Source: an uncultured Bacilli bacterium (GTDB lineage Bacteria; Bacillota_I; Bacilli_A; RF39; UBA660). From it: a stretch of DNA of 8,040 bases. A program made the translations under genes and the position numbers. The notes below the pieces were generated by a model, which saw only the letters and a program-made list of their open reading frames with translations, was not told the DNA's origin and did not search any database. Where the stretch lies: NCBI GenBank assembly GCA_947623855.1, contig CANQHW010000051.1:1-8040 (forward strand), read 5' to 3'. Of this stretch, positions 5,680 to 8,040 are shown in pieces (position 1 is the stretch's first letter; each line of letters begins with the position of its first letter).

Positions 5680-6370
5680 TACTTTTCAATAATAAAATTA
5701 TTTCTTTTTTCTTATCTGGTAATATTTTATAAGAATCTCTAACTTTTTGCATCGTCATAATAATTATCTTACGATTAGGATTTTTCTTTAAATAATCTAT
5801 TACTAGCAGAAAATTATTAATAGAAATAGTTTGTAATAACCATGCTATACCCATTAAAACATAATAATCATTATTCTTTATCTTACTTAAATTATTAAAT
5901 ATATCTTGAAGATATTTATCATCATTATAAAAGTTTAATAAAGTAACTAACCCTACTCTAATATAATAAGTTTTATTATTTTCTAATAATTTTAAATATT
6001 TAGAAAAATATTTATCTTTATCTTTTAAAATAAATTTTTGTGAAATAACATAACTATCACATAAAGCCCAATTATCTATTTTATCTAAATATTTATTAAA
6101 ATATTTAGAATTATTTAAAGAAACAATTCCATAAATAAATACTTCTTCAAAATAAATATCTTTACAATTATTTAAAAAAGATAAATAATTCCCTTTACTT
6201 ATTTCTTTAGCTATACTTCTAAGAATGGGAAACTTAATACCTAGTATTATATATTTAGTTTTAATAATTCTTTCATTAAATTCTTTAGATTTATTATTTT
6301 GTAAAGATTCTAAATATTTTAAATATTGCTTATAATCTTGTTTAGTCCAATAATCCTTTACTAAGTCCAT
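5672..6370 (-). CDS. DNA alkylation repair protein, AlkD-like HEAT-repeat family
   Basis: AlkD-type glycosylases are all-helical HEAT-like proteins that remove bulky or positively charged alkylated bases such as N3- and N7-alkylpurines. This 232-residue protein has the family layout: IILGIKFPILRSIAKEI (41-57, usually YGVRVPxLRxIAKEI), EEVFIYG (75-81), NWALCDS (100-106), YYIRVGLVTLLNFY (135-148), YYVLMGIAWLL (169-179) and the C-terminal QKVRDSY (208-214). Trp101, Asp105, Arg138 and Trp177 correspond, with an offset of about 8-10, to the active-site residues of Bacillus cereus AlkD (Trp109, Asp113, Arg148, Trp187), so it is probably catalytic. The gene is very AT-rich and dense in Lys, Asn, Tyr and Ile. 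It starts five bases after the preceding gene, with only a weak AGTAGG site. Many relatives in gut Firmicutes are untested. Confidence 0.87.
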   Translation of the reverse strand: MDLVKDYWTKQDYKQYLKYLESLQNNKSKEFNERIIKTKYIILGIKFPILRSIAKEISKGNYLSFLNNCKDIYFEEVFIYGIVSLNNSKYFNKYLDKIDNWALCDSYVISQKFILKDKDKYFSKYLKLLENNKTYYIRVGLVTLLNFYNDDKYLQDIFNNLSKIKNNDYYVLMGIAWLLQTISINNFLLVIDYLKKNPNRKIIIMTMQKVRDSYKILPDKKKEIILLLKSMV

Positions 6371-6375
6371 AATAC

Positions 6376-6708
6376 CTACTTATATATATCTATATTATCG
6401 GGATTTAACGCTATTAAATTATAATTTTTATCTAATACAACTACTTGTTTTTCTTGATTTACATAGTATGTATAACCATAATATTTAGAATTATTAAATA
6501 TTTCTTCTAAATCTATTATTTCCATACCTAAATATTTAGTTAAATATTCTTGTACTTCTTCTTTATGATAATCAGATATTTCTTTTTCTAAATTATTAAT
6601 CTTATTATCTAATTTATCAATATCATTAGTATATTTATTATCATATACTCCCATTACAATAACTAAGAAGATATTTAAACTAATAAGTACTCCAACTAAA
6701 TATTTCAT
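6376..6708 (-). CDS. Hypothetical membrane-anchored coiled-coil protein
   Basis: I do not recognise this 110-residue protein. It has an N-terminal hydrophobic helix (about 4-21), a charged region with heptad-like Leu/Ile spacing (about 28-58, including IDKLDNKINNLEKEI), and a short C-terminal domain with a Tyr-rich segment (76-82) and alternating hydrophobic residues (88-101) that look like beta strands. There is no Cys and no lipobox. The helix is probably a signal anchor with the rest outside the cell; the overall plan resembles small division- or envelope-associated proteins, but no family motif supports that. It is the first gene of the minus-strand run, with GGTGA placed seven bases before the ATG and an extended -10 promoter just upstream. 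It ends in TAG, the only TAG stop among the genes here. Confidence 0.7.
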   Translation of the reverse strand: MKYLVGVLISLNIFLVIVMGVYDNKYTNDIDKLDNKINNLEKEISDYHKEEVQEYLTKYLGMEIIDLEEIFNNSKYYGYTYYVNQEKQVVVLDKNYNLIALNPDNIDIYK

Positions 6709-6729
6709 ATATTATCACCATCTATTTTT

Positions 6730-6738
6730 ATTATATCA
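6730..6738 (-). promoter_or_regulatory. Extended -10 promoter of the minus-strand gene run
   Basis: On the minus strand this reads TGATATAAT, a perfect TATAAT with a TGn extension. It lies between the terminator of the preceding gene and the ATG at 6708. The -35 region falls in or next to the terminator T-run and shows no good TTGACA. The start point would be near 6723, giving a leader of about 15 bases that carries the GGTGA ribosome binding site. This is the likely main promoter for the genes from 6708 leftwards. Confidence 0.6.
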
Positions 6739-6745
6739 TAATCCC

Positions 6746-6771
6746 AAAAAAAGAACATCTTAAATGTTCTT
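6746..6771 (-). terminator. Intrinsic terminator of the large secreted-type protein gene
   Basis: AAGAACAT (6751-6758) and ATGTTCTT (6764-6771) form a perfect 8-base-pair stem with a 5-base loop. On the minus strand the stem runs into an unbroken run of T (down to 6746). It begins nine bases after the stop codon of the gene at 6781. It separates the secreted-type protein from the gene run that follows. Confidence 0.88.
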
Positions 6772-6780
6772 AAACATATA

Positions 6781-8040
6781 TTATGGGACGATGATATATG
6801 GATGGTCACTACTTCCGTTTGTAAATATTTCATTTTTTATATTAACACTCAATTTGAGATATAATGTTGGATTAACTTTAAGTGCATACTGTGCAGTAGT
6901 CGAAGCAGGTATTCCATTTTTAGTTATGCTGAGAAGACGGGAAGGGGCATTTGTGAGCGGGTCAAGATTCCATTGACCATTGCTCGAATCATATAACCAA
7001 TCGTTTCCAGCACAATCAGTTTGATATCCTGTATCGCTCCAATTACGTAATTTATAATCTAAACATTTTTGACGATTATATGTTTCTCCACCACCTGTCG
7101 CATACCCATAATCACTAAGATACATTAAACCAATCTTTCCTGTCCATTCTGTTGCACGTTCTTTTATACATTTACCGGTTGTTTGACAAGTTTCTGTTAA
7201 TCTTTCGTATGTATAATATGTTGCGGTCTTAGCTTTTACATAATAACTTTGTGCACTTGAATCTGATGATATCCCCCCTAATTTCCATTTTACGTTTTCT
7301 ATCATATTTTTTGTGGTATCATTTTTTAAGCCCTCCGTAATAAAATTACAGCTTATTATATTGCCATCTGACACACCACCGCCTTCACTAATCGCTCCGG
7401 AACATTTACCATTATGGCTATCCCAATACAAACTTCCTGTAGTTCCCGTTGCATTTAATTCATTAGTTGTATATCCTGGATTTAATAACATCATTAAACG
7501 TGAATCTGTCCAATCATTACTTCCATATTTATCTTCTGATGTACCACTTCCTTCCAGTTTATTATCAAATACATAGTAATTGGGTAATGGTTCATCTCTT
7601 ATGATTTTTACTAAACTTTGATCTGTTGTTTCTACTCCGTCTTCTCCTACTGTTGTCATTCCATTCATTATTCCGATAATTCGCCATCTTTCACAATCGT
7701 GAGTTGAATCTTCTGCATTTGCATCTGTTAAATCATCATACTTTTTACAATTAAACCAAATGTAGTTATTTGGATCTCCACCAGCATATCTTAAATTATG
7801 CTCATCTGTTCCATCATCAAATATTTCTATGTTATCTGCTACTATTATATCACTAAAAGGTACTGAACCTCCAGTCACTCCTGGTGATGATGGTACCATT
7901 CCTTCTTTCCCATCTATGTATATCTTTCCTTCAAATGTTGCTCCTTGATTGTAATCTTGTTCTTTGTTTAATTCTTTAAATTCTATCGTTAATTTATAAT
8001 ATTGTTTGGTTCCCTTTGCTGGTTCTTTTATTTCTGTTGC
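6781..8040 (-). CDS. Large probable surface or secreted protein, C-terminal part (start outside the window)
   Basis: The frame is open from the window edge to the TAA at 6781, giving 419 visible residues. The Met at 7899 is internal: the frame continues coding-like upstream (GATFEGKIYIDG), and no properly spaced ribosome binding site precedes it. Fragment residues about 85-100 (LRYAGGDPNNYIWFN), 118-126 (RWRIIGIMN), 145-148 (KIIR), 177-188 (DWTDSRLMMLLN), 299-313 (WTGKIGLMYLSDYGY) and the end (ALKVNPTLYLKL, then SSDHPYIIVP) follow the order seen in large families of exported proteins of gut Bacillota. The layout resembles DUF6273-type domains (WRVL, rigid WL segment, RPALxL), an uncertain comparison. 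It has eight Cys, many Trp/Tyr/Gly/Thr and low Lys, all typical of an extracytoplasmic protein. No signal peptide or anchor is visible because the N terminus is missing. Its GC is clearly higher than that of its neighbours. Function unknown. Confidence 0.78.
   Translation of the reverse strand, partial: ATEIKEPAKGTKQYYKLTIEFKELNKEQDYNQGATFEGKIYIDGKEGMVPSSPGVTGGSVPFSDIIVADNIEIFDDGTDEHNLRYAGGDPNNYIWFNCKKYDDLTDANAEDSTHDCERWRIIGIMNGMTTVGEDGVETTDQSLVKIIRDEPLPNYYVFDNKLEGSGTSEDKYGSNDWTDSRLMMLLNPGYTTNELNATGTTGSLYWDSHNGKCSGAISEGGGVSDGNIISCNFITEGLKNDTTKNMIENVKWKLGGISSDSSAQSYYVKAKTATYYTYERLTETCQTTGKCIKERATEWTGKIGLMYLSDYGYATGGGETYNRQKCLDYKLRNWSDTGYQTDCAGNDWLYDSSNGQWNLDPLTNAPSRLLSITKNGIPASTTAQYALKVNPTLYLKLSVNIKNEIFTNGSSDHPYIIVP

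Noticed and set aside
6764..6976. Plus-strand open frame of 70 codons.
   Set aside because: It starts inside the terminator hairpin and runs antisense through the end of the large secreted-type protein gene; no ribosome binding site.
7313..7576. Plus-strand open frame of 87 codons.
   Set aside because: It is wholly antisense to the secreted-type protein gene, whose minus-strand frame is continuous and shows family-like motifs.
6781..7899. Treating the Met at 7899 as the true start of the secreted-type protein.
   Set aside because: The frame stays open for 47 more codons to the window edge with coding-like sequence, and the purine-rich bases directly touching this ATG are too close to serve as a ribosome binding site.
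1..8040. CRISPR arrays, insertion sequences, tRNA or rRNA genes, integrases, toxin-antitoxin or defence genes.
   Set aside because: No regularly spaced repeats, transposase or recombinase motifs, tRNA cloverleaf or rRNA segments were seen on either strand.
187..8040. Use of the mollicute code (UGA as Trp).
   Set aside because: All recognised genes are full length with standard stops and encode Trp as TGG, and no gene appears split by TGA.

Overview
The window looks like a chromosomal stretch from a very AT-rich Gram-positive bacterium of the Bacillota, probably a small-genome Bacilli lineage close to the RF39 or Mycoplasmatota-adjacent gut groups. The evidence is the low GC, Shine-Dalgarno sites of the AGGAGG(TG) type, a type-2-like peptide deformylase, a SufS/SufU pair, a YjcZ-like small membrane protein and a Tyr/Trp-rich secreted-type protein at the right edge. 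The placement is an inference from family content. Trp is encoded by TGG and every gene is full length with TGA read as stop, so the mollicute UGA=Trp code is not used. Nine visible genes end in TAA and one in TAG.

Layout. 1-186 is a leader region with one good promoter. 187-372 (+) is a 61-residue Gly/Tyr-rich single-span protein. 458-1012 (+) is peptide deformylase with its own promoter. 1013-1136 is a convergent intergenic region holding one terminator hairpin for each direction. From 6708 down to 1137 seven genes run on the minus strand with almost no gaps: a small membrane-anchored coiled-coil protein, an AlkD-like DNA alkylation repair protein, an ABC ATPase and its ABC-2 permease (overlapping), a membrane-anchored thioredoxin-like CxxC protein, SufS cysteine desulfurase and SufU. 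The only sizeable break in this run (2747-2882) carries a candidate promoter, a weak terminator-like hairpin and an unexplained 24-codon hydrophobic open frame. 6709-6780 holds a strong terminator and a promoter. 6781-8040 (-) is the C-terminal part (419 residues) of a large, cysteine-containing, probably exported protein whose start lies outside the window.

How the genes fit together. SufS and SufU form a sulfur-mobilising pair; SufB, SufC and SufD are not at this locus. The ABC ATPase and permease form one NatAB/YhaQP-like exporter, and the CxxC protein is translationally coupled to the permease, which suggests an extracytoplasmic thiol-redox role connected to that exporter. The AlkD-like gene and the small anchored protein look like passengers of the same transcript.

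I do not see a clearly new defence or mobile system. The points most worth a second look are the exporter plus thioredoxin module, the detached SufSU pair with altered motif residues, the open frame in the suf leader, stop codons built into terminator stems, extended -10 promoters, and the sharp base-composition change at the secreted protein.
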